Shown: in pieces, positions 1 through 12,031 of the stretch
Layout: each line of letters opens with the position of its first letter
Numbering within the stretch: position 1 is the first letter of the stretch
From: Cheiracanthium punctorium
Lineage: Eukaryota > Arthropoda > Arachnida > Araneae > Cheiracanthiidae
DNA: 64,000 bases
Assembly: GCA_038373885.1 (NCBI GenBank)
Contig: JAWZYV010011908.1
Location: 868,001 to 932,000, forward strand
Direction: 5' to 3'
Program-made: the position numbers and the translations under genes
Notes under the pieces: model-generated
Seen by the model: the letters and a program-made list of their open reading frames with translations, nothing else
Told to the model about the DNA's origin: nothing
Database searches by the model: none

Positions 1-622
1 GGTTTCGTTCTTATCAGTGGGTTTCGTGTCCAGTTTTGGCACGCAATCACGATGGCTTTATTTAGGTAGGACTCTATATTTTTCAAGCTTTCTGAAGTTT
101 TGAATGATTTACCTCTCATAGTAATTTTGTGCGCTATGACAGTATAAAATTTAGAACTCCTTTTATACCAGTGGCTTAGGAAAATGGCAAAACTTTGCAC
201 TTTTTGGGCCGACTGAAGATATTTTCTGATTCCATTCACATTTAATAAGGACAGTATTGGAGAACTTTTCCACACTGTTACATTTTCATTTTCGAAAATT
301 TGATTTTTATTCGGCCCACCCTGATGTGCACTGTGTAACACATCTTTTTTCACTTCTATTATATGTGAAGCATGCTCCTTCTCTGTTCAAAAAACTGAAC
401 AGGACTGGTTTGGATGGCTGGTATTTGTGCTGATTTGGAGGAATTCATCATGAAACGAACCACAGAAACAACTGTATAGAATTGATTATTCTGATACAAA
501 TCCATTAACTAAGCATGTGTGAGTGGAAATGCCACCATACCATCTATCAGCTAACACATTAACTCACTGGGATTCGATGAAATGCCGTTTCAGTTGAGAG
601 ATTTTCATTTGGCCACTACTTA
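1..622. other. unassigned AT-rich sequence
   Basis: No open frame, RNA or repeat end was recognised before the Tc1 element that begins at 624. The stretch may be the inside of an older repeat, but nothing in it supports a name. Confidence 0.4.
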
Positions 623-2411
623 TACAGTGAGCCCCAAAAGTTTATAGACTAGCGTTTTTTTATTTATTTAACAGTTAATCAAACAAGTAAGAAAGACGAA
701 AGAAATTATGTAAATATGTATTGACGCAACAGAAATAGTAAAATGCCTGAAGTACTTCAAATAGTCATAAATTTAATTTAAAAAAAACAAAATGAAATAA
801 TGCTGTCCCAAAAATATATAGGCAACCGGTGCTAAAGTTGATTGAAGTACTGATCTCCAAATTTGCATGTTTCAAGGTCACGTACTGGTCATTCAATAGC
901 TTTTTGAGATAAAAGCGAAGCTGTGTTTCTTTCTTCGACTGATAGTAAAGACGCCTCGAAATTTCCCAAATCTATCGTTTGGATGCTCGTGGAGTGAAAG
1001 TTGCAGATATTGCAAGAAAACTTGGACGCAGAAGGGCTGGTATTTATCGAATTCTGTCAAAAGGTGAGATTTGAAAGCAAAATCTCGCAGTGGGCGACCA
1101 AAGAAAACAACTAAACGGCAAGACAGAGAGATCTTCAACCCAGAACTTGTCTGTACGGTCAATTTCTAGAGAAGTGACCATTCCTTTTATCAAAATCCAC
1201 GGTGCATCGACGGCTGCAGGTAAGTAAATTGCTTGCTTATTGCAAAAAGCTTCGTTCACCAAACTTGAATAAAAAGCATATCAAGAACGCTCGTGTTCAA
1301 TGGGCTCGAAAGCATATGAACTGGATAGATGAATGGTTGAGTGTTCTGTTCAGTGTTGTAAAGAAGTTCAATTTAGATGGCCCCGATGGATGGCCATATT
1401 ACTGGCACGATATTCGAAAAGAACCGCAAACTTTTTTCAGCAGACAGCGAGGAGAGGGTTCACTCATTCCGAAGATTCCAATAAAATGCTTGAAGTACAG
1501 TTATTCCCATTAGGAAAATTGCTAGGGGGAGGGGGGACAAATGGATATATGGGTGATTCCATTCTAACTGTGATTTTTTATGTCCTGTATTGCTTGTTCT
1601 CACTGGTCATTAATTAATAATCTATTAATGAAATTTTTGTGTTAATTAGATACCCATCAACACCTTTCATCCTTTTTTTATATAATATAACTTGCCATTC
1701 AGTGAAAACTTACAATATATCACCTAAACGTCAGTACCGTGTAATGTCCATTTCTACCTATAAATTGTTAATTTGTTTTTGTCGCAATAAATGATTTAAA
1801 CTATTTACCTCATAAATTCTAATGTATATGATCAAACTAAAAAAAATTGACACTTTTTTTGGTAATGTATTAAGTTAACATTGAATTACGGTTCAATAAC
1901 TTTTGTCTTTAAATTTTAATGAATTTTTCAATTTGAATTAGTACGAATCAAGCGCCATCTACCTTGAGATTTATTAAATGTCTAGTGAACCATGTTGAAA
2001 GTACGTCACCTGAGTAATATTTACAAACATTGAGTTGATGAAATAGTGCAATGAGTTTGTGTCATTTTAGAACTCAATTTTCAAAAAGGTATGTCATAAA
2101 TTTTCTTGTCAGTACTGTGGTATTCATAAACTTTATCAACTATGGATTTTTTCTATCCAAAACAGTAAATTTTTGTACTTAATAATAGCCTAAATTACAC
2201 AGCAAATGGATATTATCAATTTCATAACCAAACAATTACAGTTGTCAGTACCGTGTCCGTCAGTACCATGCGGATAAAATAATTAATTAGTAATAAAATT
2301 ATTTTAATTAATAATTGTAATCGTTTTTAATGCAGATGGCTCCAATACTTCGTACTAGAAAACTACCTGATACTAGTGACAATAAAAGTGGCCAGAATTC
2401 AACAATCGTCA

Positions 2412-2437
2412 TCAAAAAAAAAAAAAAAAAAAAAAAA

Positions 2438-2469
<32 letters not shown>

Positions 2470-2480
2470 AAAAGAAAATG
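2412..2480 (+). repeat. poly-A / (AAAG)n tract
   Basis: A run of about 25 A is followed by aaag repeats. It makes a lysine-rich open frame that starts at 2330, which is an artefact of the tract, not a gene. Confidence 0.9.
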
Positions 2481-2501
2481 TACAAATAAAATTTGTGCCA
2501 G

Positions 2502-2744
2502 CGTCGTTTTGAATAAAAACGCATTGCTGAAAAGTTATGGAGAGAAAAAGTACAGGAGGATCCAGAGGCTTACGAAAATTATTGTCAGAAAGAAAGAGTA
2601 AGAAATGAAAAAAGGAAAAAAAAAGGAAAACTTAAATCTATTCAAGAGTTATCAGAACGAGAAAAGCGAGCTCGTCGCAAACAACAAAATTTATGGGGAA
2701 GAAACGGAAGTTATAGTAAAATCCTCTCAGGCTTTCATTTTTAA
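2502..2744 (+). pseudogene. fragment of a repeated basic-domain protein family
   Basis: One frame reads RRFE, a stop (TAA at 2514), then AEKLWREKVQEDPEAYENYC, NEKRKKKGKLKSIQELSERE and KRARRKQQNLWGR up to a stop at 2742. The pattern (W/Y-R-E-K, D-P-E-x-Y, ISELSxREKRxxRK) is one I know from multi-copy hypothetical proteins in many animal genomes. Its function is not known to me. Here it lies inside the nested TIR element and is only about 80 codons long, so it is a fragment, possibly the first exon of that element's gene. Confidence 0.5.
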
Positions 2745-3371
2745 AATAAAAGAGATGAATAATATGCATAAAAAGTTTAATTTTAAAATCCAAACATTTT
2801 TAATCAAAAAAGTCACAGTTAGAACAGAATCACCCATATCAGCAAGACAATTGCTCCATTCACGTCTCAAACTCCACAATTCAGTGGTTTAGACGAAACC
2901 AAGTAGCTTCTATGGACTGGCCAGCCCTAAGCCCTGACCTGAACCCAATGGGGAACCTTTGGGGAATATTAGCTAGAGACGTATATGCTAATTGGCGTCA
3001 ATTTGCAACAGTTTAAGATCTAAAGTTGCAAATTGAAAGAAGTTGGTTTCCTCTAAAGCCAGAATCACTTCAAATTCTTATTTCGAGTATGCCTGATCGA
3101 GTTTTTGAAGTGCTTAGAAAATAATGGCTCAAAAATTTGAATGTTAACGAAAAAAAAAAAAAAATGACTTGTCTATAAACTTTTGGGACACTAAATTTTC
3201 ATTTTCAGTTTTTATCGCAAAATATGTGATTGTATGATATTATTTTTGTATAATATTATTATTTTCTTGATGTTAACTATAATTAAAAATGCTTTTTGAT
3301 ATACTTATTCATCATTTTCAATTGTAAAATGAATAAAAACTGTTGCCTATAAACTTTTGGGACGCACTGTA

Positions 3372-6296
3372 GTTTACAATGCTGAAAATAGACGGTAACG
3401 GAAGTTAAGAATATGTAAAAACAGGACTCGTATTTAATTGTGTTTAACAATTTGCTATCATTTATGCAACTCAAAATAAATAAATAAAAATCTAATGAAA
3501 TAAAACTGCAGAGTTTAAATTCAGTTTTTTTTTTTCGAAACTTTACTATCATAGAGTTTCATTTGTTCAGTTGCATATTGCTGGGAACCAAGCCTATTTG
3601 TGTGGAAAATGAAGTGGTTAATTTTCATGTCTGTGAACATTTAAGTTGAAGTTAAATTACATGTAAAACGTTGACAAATAAACTGACAGTTTAAATCAAA
3701 CAAGTTTTAGAATGTAACAGTTGATTGTTTTAATACATGGACAAGTTTGTTCTTTATGATAACCAGTTTTAGAAATAGCTTTTCAATGGAATTTTCAAGA
3801 AATATAGATAACCTAAAATGCAGATACACTGGTTGGATTATGCTCTAAAATATTGCGCATATTTCTTAAAAACTATTAGTTGGGTAGCCCAATCTTGCCC
3901 TGGGGCATTAAGTTTTAACTGTTTGACGGCTATGCAGCGCTATCGCGCTTTTTGAATGAACACCTTCCAATAGAAGCATTCGAGCAAGAAATTTCCTACA
4001 TTGGTTTCGTATATTAAAAATTATTTATCATAGAATATGAGTTAGGCTATGTATAAATATGACTTTCCATATTTCTATTAAGTTGTGCGTTTTTCAAAAA
4101 CTCAATTATTATTCGCAAACCTAAAATAGGAAATTTCTCTTGTGCTCGAATGGATAGCAGTCAAACGGTTAAAGCATACATTGTCCAAAAACAATTGACT
4201 GCTAATGTTCGCTAATCTAGTCACTAGGCTTATTTTCAAAGCTACTTTGTATAAAGCGAATATAAATTTTAAAAACATTAGTTTCCATATGTCTGCGATT
4301 CTTTAAAAACTGTATGAGACGGAGCTGCCGAACGATGGTTAGCCAAAATAATCACATAAAAAGTTAATAAATTCTGTAAATAGAAGAATGATTTAAAAAA
4401 TTAAAAGCCCCTGTTAGCCTAAATTTAGAAGAAAAATAATGTAAATCTTCAAGTTCCACTGTTTAGAATTAATTATTGAATAAACCACTACAGATTTGTA
4501 TTAGCGGACTCATAGTGAGGCTAACTCTAATGGTGTCCTGTTATTCAATGGCCGTTGTTTAGCTATTCGCATTTGTATCCATACTATATATATATGAACG
4601 ATAACTAACAACAATGATAACTAACAGTAAAACTCAGAATAAGAATTTCGTTAAAACTGTAAATAAGAAATGTGAGACTTGTATTACATGAAACACACAC
4701 AGTAAATTTTAATACGTAAAATCCACGAAAGTTTCACAAATTTCCCAGTAAACTTAACACTTTCAAAATTATAAGATAAAGAGTTATTTTATAATAAGTT
4801 AATAAATCTCGACCAAACAAATTAAGAAATAGTTATAATCGGAAGTTGTTTTCAACCACGTTTCCAACATCCTCATGTTATATTTTTAGCTTTTTCCAAA
4901 CAAAAATACTCGGTTTAGCTGTATGCAATAGAGCATTTTAAAGTGACGTTACACTTACGTTATCTGTGTAACAGCAGACTACGCATACTTTCTGTGCAAA
5001 TTCTGCCATTGCTTTCCTATCGTATTAAACCCAGAAAAGGGGTGTTAGAAACATCATTTTAATTATCCTTAAACATTTCAAAACATAATATGCCGCTGGA
5101 AAGTTACAGTGGAAGGTTTGCTTAACTAATTAAATTCACTAAAATTATCGAAAAATCACCTGACATATTGATTAATATACAAAAACCGTTATTAATTCAA
5201 GATCATGTAAACTGTGAAAGTGAGAAAATGGTTCAAGTTGATAAAATCTACAACGTTTTTCCTAACGATATAATATATACGTAATTTTAAAAAGGAAAGG
5301 AAAAAACAGATATTTCAAAATGGCCGACGTGAGCTTCCTAAAGTTCATTACTCGCGTATGCTTATATGTGTTTACAAACGTTTTATACTTTGGCTACGCA
5401 TTTTAATTCAGTTCTTTGTAAACAGAATAGACATTAAATCTGCATTCAGGTCGATACTTGCAATTTTTTTTCGTTCGGCGCTTAAAGCTAGTCATAAACA
5501 AAAATAGTTCATTAAATATGTACGAAAACAGTAGTTTTATGTTGCCCTTTTCTTGCAGGTCTACAGAAGAAATCTTCTCTTTATTCATCAGCATAGCTTT
5601 CATTGTGGATGCTGGGAGAGATATGTATAAAAGTAAGACCATTTTCTATATTTAGGTATCGCTTGCACACGCAGTTCAAAAGTCCTTTTGTTGAAGGACA
5701 TGCGTTTGAATTTCTTCTTGAATTACCCCCTCTAACTTAAATTATGTAAAGATAATCAGGCTAATACTTCAGTATTTATAATTTTTTTTCTTTCGCTTGA
5801 TAAAAATGCGTTTACCGAAAATTTGACTAGTTAAATTTTACATTTAGGGTAACACATAAGAGCGTTTGTGGGTATACTATGATTTTCACATTTATATCTC
5901 TAAGATATACTCTCAATGATGAAAGAACCAGAGTTTACACTACATCATTTATGGAAAACGCAAAATTAAAACAATTACACGAAAGACTTAGACACACAGT
6001 TAAAACAACACATCTGTTACCGACCGAGCTTTTAGTGCTAGATCTCAACCACATATCTTACACACTTTCATCCCTTCAGCTAACAGACTTTCGGCAATGT
6101 TGCCAGATTGGGGTTATCCCCCAGATTCAGGGGGATTTTTATTTTTTAGGAGGATGCTTAAAGCGAAAATGATTTTTTTGGGGGGGGGGCAGGTTTAAAA
6201 CCTTTATATATTTGCGTCAATAGCCATGACGCTTAACCCTTTGCAGACGGCTATCGGATTTTGTGGAAGATACTGCCTGGACGAAAAGCGCCGTCG
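3372..6296. other. unassigned AT-rich sequence
   Basis: The short open frames at 5403-5655 overlap on both strands and 5879-6172 has no domain. No transposon ends were recognised. The sequence is compatible with old, decayed repeats or an intergenic or intronic stretch. Confidence 0.4.
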
Positions 6297-6548
6297 CGCA
6301 AATTACCCTGGAGGACGGGAGATTTTCACAGCTAACCCTAATTTGCATAAAAGTCTTCAAAATCACATTGCATTCCATATTAATTTTTTTCTACACGGTA
6401 AAAGACATAAAAAAGCATAGTAAGTTATATTCTGCTTATTTGTATGAGTAATTTCAACATTAGAAGTGAAAGAGATTGCATAAATACTTGTTCTCAGCTC
6501 GAAAAAATGTACTCCTTTTGATAAACTAGGACAGTTTTAAATTTGCCC
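6297..6548 (+). repeat. dispersed repeat, copy 1 (inverted copy at 55.8-56.1 kb)
   Basis: From aattaccctggaggacggga to the block near gataaactagg, this stretch reads as the diverged reverse complement of about 55818-56062. Shared words include acgggagattttcac, ttcaacattagaagtgaaag and tttgataaactag. It is a repeat family without recognisable coding or ends. Confidence 0.6.
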
Positions 6549-6896
6549 TAGTTTAATTTAACTTTTATTTTAAAAGTGTAATAAGAATTTAAATTTCAAG
6601 GGAAGATTTAGGAAGATTTATGTACAGTTAAAAACACCTTAGTGTGTTATTTTAAAAGCACTTTTGCGTGTGATACCGGTGACTGAAGTATGGATACACT
6701 TGGAAAACCGGTACCATGATAATCATCATTCGATTCATCTACAGATGAATGAAATGAAGTCCAAGGATATTGTTACACATTTGTAATGTTGTTTCCCGCT
6801 TTAATGTGCGTTGCTGGAAAGTGAGATTACATTGTTGCAAGTGAAACAGTTCGGGCATTGTTACAAGTGAAATGAGTATGTGACCCCTAGACCTTA

Positions 6897-7606
6897 TAGA
6901 GCAAGAGCCAGCGATCGCCAGACCTTCGTCATAGTATAAAAGCTGAAACCTTCTCTGCGCGTATTCTCCAACAGAGGTAGGAACAATCGGCCACTATAAA
7001 GTTTGGATGATCGTGGCTTTGTCAGGTAACAGGTGGCAAAGGTGTATAAAATTGCAGAAAATTTTCTTCATTTTATAAAGCTTAATTTTTTTTATGTTCT
7101 TCTTCGTAGTACTAGAAATCACTTTATCCCTTGCCAGACACTTTTCCATCGTGGAAAACCCCCGCCAGACAATCTCAAAGTCAAGGAAAACGTAATTATA
7201 TTACGAGCGCGCTGCAGCATCGTAAGAAAGTTCAGAAGTAGCAGTATAAAATGTGCTTGCACTTTGTGACAGCTTGACGTACTTCGTTGCGGGAGTTTAC
7301 GAACACAACAGTTTTCCATGACTTTGAGATTGTCTGGCGGGGGTTTGCCACGATGGAAAAGTGTCTGGCAAGGGATAAAGTGATTTCTAGTATTGCGAAG
7401 AAGAACATATAAAAAAATTAAGCTTTATGAAATGACGAAAATATTCTTCAATTTTATACACCTTTGCCACCTGTTACCTGCCAAAGCCACGGTCATCCAA
7501 ACTTTATAGTGGCCGATTGTTCCTACGTCTATTGGGGGGTATGCAGAGAGAAAGTTTCAGCTTTTATACTATGACGAAGGTCTGGCGGTTGCTGGCTCTT
7601 AGTCTA
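6897..7606. mobile_element. 710-bp foldback element, copy 1
   Basis: Two arms of about 300 bp are near-perfect reverse complements around a loop of about 100 bp. The ends are tagagcaagagccagcg and its complement ggctcttagtcta. A 3-bp TTA flanks both sides (6894-6896, 7607-7609). Open frames at 7033-7319 lie inside the arms on both strands and are not genes. A second copy sits at 28718-29428. The 3-bp TTA target would fit PIF/Harbinger-type elements, but no transposase is present, so the superfamily is open. Confidence 0.85.
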
Positions 7607-8166
7607 TTAGCAACGAACTAGGCGACCATATCGGTGGCATGGCGAAAATTTGGTGACTTTGGTGACAAAAAGAAACTAGTAATATTTCGGCTCTATCTCA
7701 ATTAGGAAAGAAGTTACAGGAAAAGTCTAGAAAAATGATGCCCCATTATATGTGACGTGACGTCCACTTACTCTCTCAAAATGGTTGAGCGAAAAACACT
7801 CAGACTGATTGAATATTTCTTCCTTTTGCGTAACGAAGTTGCTCTTCTCAGTCTGAGCGAAATGTTTTCTTTCGGCGGAGCGAATAACGCTTCTTTTTGA
7901 AAGATTTGTCTTCATTCAGTTTTGGATACTTTTTATCATAAACGGAGCGATTTTTCTGAATTTCGCTCCGTTTTCATTAATATGCTTTCATTCAGTTATG
8001 AATGCCTTCCATCATAAAATGGAGCGATTTCCATGAAACGCTATTTTATGAATATAATCATTTTTCGTTATATATGAGCTTTAAATCGAAATGTGTATAT
8101 TTTGATTTTCAAAAGCGATTTGTGTGATTTTTAGAAGTTTAATTATAATTTTGTATATTTATTTGG

Positions 8167-8198
<32 letters not shown>
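7607..8198. other. unassigned, with a short duplicated block
   Basis: A diverged block containing cattcag...atcataaa.ggagcgat occurs twice about 77 bp apart (about 7911-7960 and 7988-8035). The right edge is an AT microsatellite. No gene was seen. Confidence 0.4.
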
Positions 8199-8361
8199 CA
8201 AAGCCGTACCCAGGGGGGGATCCAGGGAGTGCGGTCCCCCTCCCAGAAATTTAAAATTTTGTTAACAAAACTATAATAATAAAGCCATTTTGTGAAAAAT
8301 TTAGCCTTTTTCACCTCTTGGTTCCCCCCCCCCCCGAAATTTTTGTCTCGGTACGGCCCTG
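8199..8361. mobile_element. 163-bp hAT-type MITE
   Basis: The ends caaagccgtaccca and tcggtacggccctg are imperfect inverted repeats, and 8 bp of atatatat flank each side. The ends resemble the C-A-x-G-x-C-G-T-A style of hAT MITEs. Because the flanks are microsatellite, the 8-bp duplication alone is weak proof. Confidence 0.6.
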
Positions 8362-10187
8362 ATATATATAACTTACCTCCTACAACTGGCCAATTTCTGC
8401 TTTTAAGAGATGTGCTTTAAAAAACCTCCAAACTCTGGACATACATTCAATTCCTCTAAAAACGGCCAAGATAGGAAGAAGTGGGAGGGTATATGCTCCC
8501 CTTGCCCAACCTCTTGAAAATCTTATTTGAAGCCTAATATATATATTTTTTAATTTAAAGGAAACGTCCATTATTTACACTTCTATTTTATGTCTCTCCA
8601 TGGGCACCGGCAGCATAGGGTAAGGGGAGGCAATGCCCTCCCCCCCCTGGATTTTCATATGCAGTGTTTTCCCTTGTTTTTTTTGTTCTTTCCAGCATGG
8701 TAACCATACGTTGAAGTAGCCTTTGCCCCTCCTTGAGTAGTCTTCCCCCCCCCCCCTTGGAGTAGTCTTTGACCGCCCTTTGACTTTGTTATTTATGTGG
8801 TATATACAATATATTAATCCTATAAATTAAACCTCATAAAGAGAATTATATGATGTAGAAATCAGGCATTTTTCGAAAGAGAAAAGTTTATCTGCATACC
8901 ATAAAGTTCTTTCTTTTTTGATCGCCAGTCACATTGACGTAGTTTTTGTGTCCTGTTGCAATCGTCTAAAAGTTGCACTCCTGACGTCAACTTTTAGTCA
9001 CGATTCAAGTATTTTTTCACGTTTTGGGATTCCGCATTATTGGGTTTAATTCGAATTATACATGTGTAAGGAAAATATGCATTTCCCACCGCGCGGAGAA
9101 TGGGTACGCAGCTAGTAAATAATTAAAAACTGAAAGCACATTTTCATCATTAGTTTTAGTCTTCTGTTTTTCCTAGAAAAGTAAAGGTAATGTTTAAGGA
9201 TATTTCAGATATCTAATTAAAAGTTTATACAAGGGAAGATTAATTCAAAATTAAGCACAAGAAATCATTTATTTTAAAATAATGTTCTTAGCGATGTCAT
9301 GATAGTATAGGACACTTGGGCATTTCCAAATTGCAGAGAGAAGAAAAAAATGCTTTACAACCAAAAAATCCAAATTATCAACTCATTTTGTATTACCAGA
9401 AAGAAAAGTACGATTCCCCCTACCACTCCCCCAAAAAATTAAAAGGAGAAGCTGGATTTGTAGCCAATAATCTTAAGTGGCTTGAGTTTAAGAGTTTTTC
9501 CGTGTTTTATTGATAATTTCTAGATGAAAAGAAGACTTTTGTCCTCCTGTGATGTATTTGGACAAGTTTCAACCTCTAGTCATAAACTATTCGGAGCTGA
9601 TAGAGTACATGGTTTCATAAGAACCAGAAGTCCCAAATGCATCTTTCTTTACTGAAAAATCACACATTATAAACTCCTTATCCAGATGAAGAAACTTATG
9701 AAATTTCATTTCTTCATTTGCTCAGCTTCGTAAGTTTCAGTCTTCAATTATTGCACAAGTATCAATTAATCATAAATGATTTCCTAATTTATAATCAGGG
9801 ATGAAGGTGGGAACAGAAACACTGCTCTCATTGTCCACAGTGTACAGTATCATGGAAGCTTTGTTTAGTTTTGGAAAATCTCTGTAATCTTTGTCTAGTC
9901 TTGCAAACTTGCTAACTAGTCTTGCATACTTATCATATTTTATTCACAATTAAATTTCCTTTTTTAAATTTTCAATTTTATCAAACATAAAGTCATTCAT
10001 AGCATCAATTTACTGTTTGCAACATTTACGTAAAAGCGCGTCTAGCGTTTCTCTCCAATGCACGGGGATGGACGCTAGAGGAATCTGGTGTATGGTTCCC
10101 ATGGTCCCTGAAAGAGGAAGCAGCGATTTTTGACGTTGCGCATGTCAGTCAGATTGACTTATCAATTGAAGCATGCGTTCGGAGGAA
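8362..10187. other. unassigned sequence with C-rich tracts
   Basis: C/T-rich runs occur at 8635-8765. A 65-codon frame at 9316-9513 has no domain. Parts of 9.5-10.0 kb could belong to the hAT relic that follows, but I could not align them to it. Confidence 0.35.
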
Positions 10188-10222
10188 CGCCTGCGTACAA
10201 CTAAAAAAAATGTACGCAGGCG
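10188..10222. repeat. 12-bp-arm hairpin
   Basis: The arms cgcctgcgtaca and tgtacgcaggcg flank an A-rich loop of 11 bp. It lies about 130 bp upstream of the hAT reading frame and could be part of that element's subterminal region. Confidence 0.7.
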
Positions 10223-10354
10223 CAAAGTTTCCGAGTGAAATGACGTTTAGCGGTTTAGAGATCCTGGGAGTACTTTTGTTTTAGCTGTTATATTTTGCTG
10301 TTTCCTGTTTATTTTTTTTTCGGTGCTTTTTTAATGAAAAAATAAATGGCTTAA

Positions 10355-11010
10355 TTGGACCCAGTTTCAGTTGAAGATATTATGGATTATATGCAGAAAA
10401 TTCCTGGCTCAAATATTACTTTAAAAGAAAAATGCAGTTTTGATGCAAAAATGAGTTTGACCCAAGTATGCTATGAGATAATTGATTCGCAAATTGTGCA
10501 AATGAATGATCGATTTAAAGATTTTCCAAGTTTAGAGTTCACTGAACTTGTAAACGATGAAATTTCAAGGATTATAAAAAACAATTTCCTTTGATAGCTC
10601 TAAGTAATTTGCTTAAAACCTTAGATGTTTTTGCAAAAGATAAACTGCAGAATGAGCTAATAAACATTCATGCTGACTCAAAAAAAGCTCTCCAGCCCAA
10701 AATTTGTTGAAATATTTAGTAGCCAATGGTTTGGACAACATATACGAGGAGGTAGCCACACTACTTCGCTTAGCCAGCACTTTACCAGCAACAACAGCTA
10801 GTAGTGAAAGAATTATGAGTACGCTAAAACGTATTAAGACATTCATTAGAAATACTATGAGCAGCTAAGTAATTCCAGCTCATTATCGATAGAAAAATAA
10901 TTGCTTAAAGAACTTTCCAGCAATCCAGTGTTTTCTTGAAAGATGTATAGACGACTTTGCTGTAAAGAAAAATCAAGGAATTGACCTGATGATAAAGTCG
11001 TTAAAATTCG
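10355..11010 (+). pseudogene. hAT transposase C-terminal relic
   Basis: The frame at 10355-10594 gives SLTQVCYEIIDSQIVQMNDRF, then further pieces follow in shifted frames: ICLKP..., VANGLDNIYEEVATLLRLAS, LPATTASSERIMSTLKRIKT, FIRNTMSS and LERCIDDFAVKKN. The ATTASSER...LKRIKTxxRxTM block is the dimerisation motif of hAT transposases of the ZMYM/ZNF862-related kind. At least three frame breaks and a stop after MSS are visible. The BED finger and catalytic N-terminal part were not found, so this is a decayed 3' fragment. The assignment rests on motif recognition. Confidence 0.75.
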
Positions 11011-11361
11011 CTATTCATTATGTGTACTTATTGAGCTTTTTTTATTTTAAAATTGATATTAAGATAAAAAATAAGCTATTAAAGAACCTTTATGTATATA
11101 ATTTATAAAGGTGCACTTTATATGTTTTATAAGTAAGTGCTGATTTATAAGTAATCTAAAAGTCTAAGTAAGTCAATGAAAAAGTTTTCCATTTTTAAAA
11201 TCTTAAGAGGTTATAGCAGTATTCCCAAAATGTCTAATACACATTGAAAGTTTACTCCAAGTTTTATAATATTACACAGGGCCGGGTACAACTGATCTCA
11301 TGAACCCGGGAAATACGTAGCGCACCAGAAAGTAAGTTTCCGATGTTTTCCCCTTTAAAGT

Positions 11362-11740
11362 TGTAGCAATTATTTTCCATAGATGGCGCAACGCGCTTTA
11401 AAAGAATAAAAGATACTTCTACTATTCTCCCATGATCCTCACTCGAAATGATTTGTTTATGTTCGAATTTTCGCGCCAGAGAGCGTGTTTAGAATGTAGA
11501 TTGGAAGCGACGCTGTCGCTATTTGAATTAATTATGTAAAATCAACTTTTTGTGTAAAAAGATGTGAATAGTTGCTAATATATACGTTTCAGATTAAAAA
11601 TGAGTTTTTTATTGCGTCTTGTGTGTTTTTACTTTCGATGCCAAGCCATTTGAATTTTGACTGTTCTTGATTTGAAATTTGGAAATACGTTGACTTCGAA
11701 CTCCCAGCTTGAAGTTTTTTTCTTCGTTTTATTTTTTTCA
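11362..11740 (+). repeat. BEL/Pao 5' LTR
   Basis: 379 bp, starting tg and ending ca. It matches 17594-17975 over its length, with small differences (the region near atagatggcgcaacgcgctt is identical). The divergence between the two LTRs means the insertion is not recent. Confidence 0.85.
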
Positions 11741-11755
11741 TGGTGCATCAGGCCG
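11741..11755 (+). promoter_or_regulatory. putative primer binding site
   Basis: tggtgcatcaggccg begins directly after the 5' LTR. A TGG start next to the LTR is usual for tRNA-primed elements. The tRNA was not identified. Confidence 0.5.
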
Positions 11756-12031
11756 ACAATTGTGATTATTTGTTTTGAAAGCTGCTTTAAAGCTGCCGAG
11801 GAAGATAATGAGTTTTCGAATTCAAGAACAGATTTGTTTGACGTCAAGATTTAATTTCGTTTTTATTACTTATCATTTTGGTGCCTCGCTCCCTCTCTCG
11901 TATAACACTTTGGATTAATTTTTTTTAATGTGAAAACGACCACGTTAAGCTTTGTTTTGATTTATTCTTATCTCAAGTTTGTGTTCTGAAAATTGATTGG
12001 AAGATTCTTAGTTTATTTGAAAGTATTAGAA

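Larger units (their letters stand above)
1550..2836 (+). mobile_element. TIR transposon nested in the Tc1 transposase
   Basis: The ends are inverted repeats of about 31 bp beginning tgggtgattc: left tgggtgattccattctaact at 1550, right its near complement ending gaatcaccca at 2836. Both are flanked by TA (1548-1549 and 2837-2838). Removing the element plus one TA joins ...gga ta ta tcagcaagac, which restores the Tc1 frame across the QQD motif, so the boundaries are exact. The inside repeats gtcagtaccgtg-like words (near 1732, 2107, 2244, 2259) and carries a fragment of a basic-domain gene. I do not know the superfamily. Confidence 0.75.
965..3124 (+). pseudogene. Tc1 transposase relic (split by an insertion)
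   Basis: The N-terminal helix-turn-helix can be read at about 965-1060 (DARGVKVADIARKLGRR). After frame breaks the catalytic part follows at 1202-1540 (KLLAYCKKLRSP, FNLDGPDGWPYYWHD), and the C-terminal part at 2843-3124 (QDNCSIHVSN, DWPALSPDLNP, ending with a TAA at 3122). In this family the DDE triad cuts and joins DNA. Here the first Asp (SDE motif, 1355-1360) reads Val-Val and the Glu of the DLNPxEN motif reads Gly; only the middle Asp (QDN) remains. There is also an in-frame stop after FATV. The gene cannot give active enzyme. The family assignment is firm. Confidence 0.85.
624..3369 (+). mobile_element. Tc1-like transposon with IR/DR ends, dead and interrupted
   Basis: The outer inverted ends share the motif ccaaaagtttata: acagtgagccccaaaag starts next to a TA at 623, and cttttgggacgcactgt ends next to a TA at 3371. 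A second, inner pair of the same motif lies about 180 bp inside each end (near 801-827 and 3168-3190). Each end therefore carries two direct copies, the IR/DR plan known from Sleeping Beauty-type Tc1 elements. Between them lies a broken transposase that is split by a 1287-bp insertion at 1550-2836. Without the insertion the element would be about 1.46 kb, a normal Tc1 length. Confidence 0.8.

Noticed and set aside
2330..2512. 60-codon lysine-rich reading frame
   Set aside because: It is created by the A / AAAG tract; the neighbouring frame carries the recognisable basic-domain fragment.
7033..7319. Overlapping frames on both strands
   Set aside because: They lie in the arms and loop of the foldback element, and the same region of copy 2 does not keep the frames.
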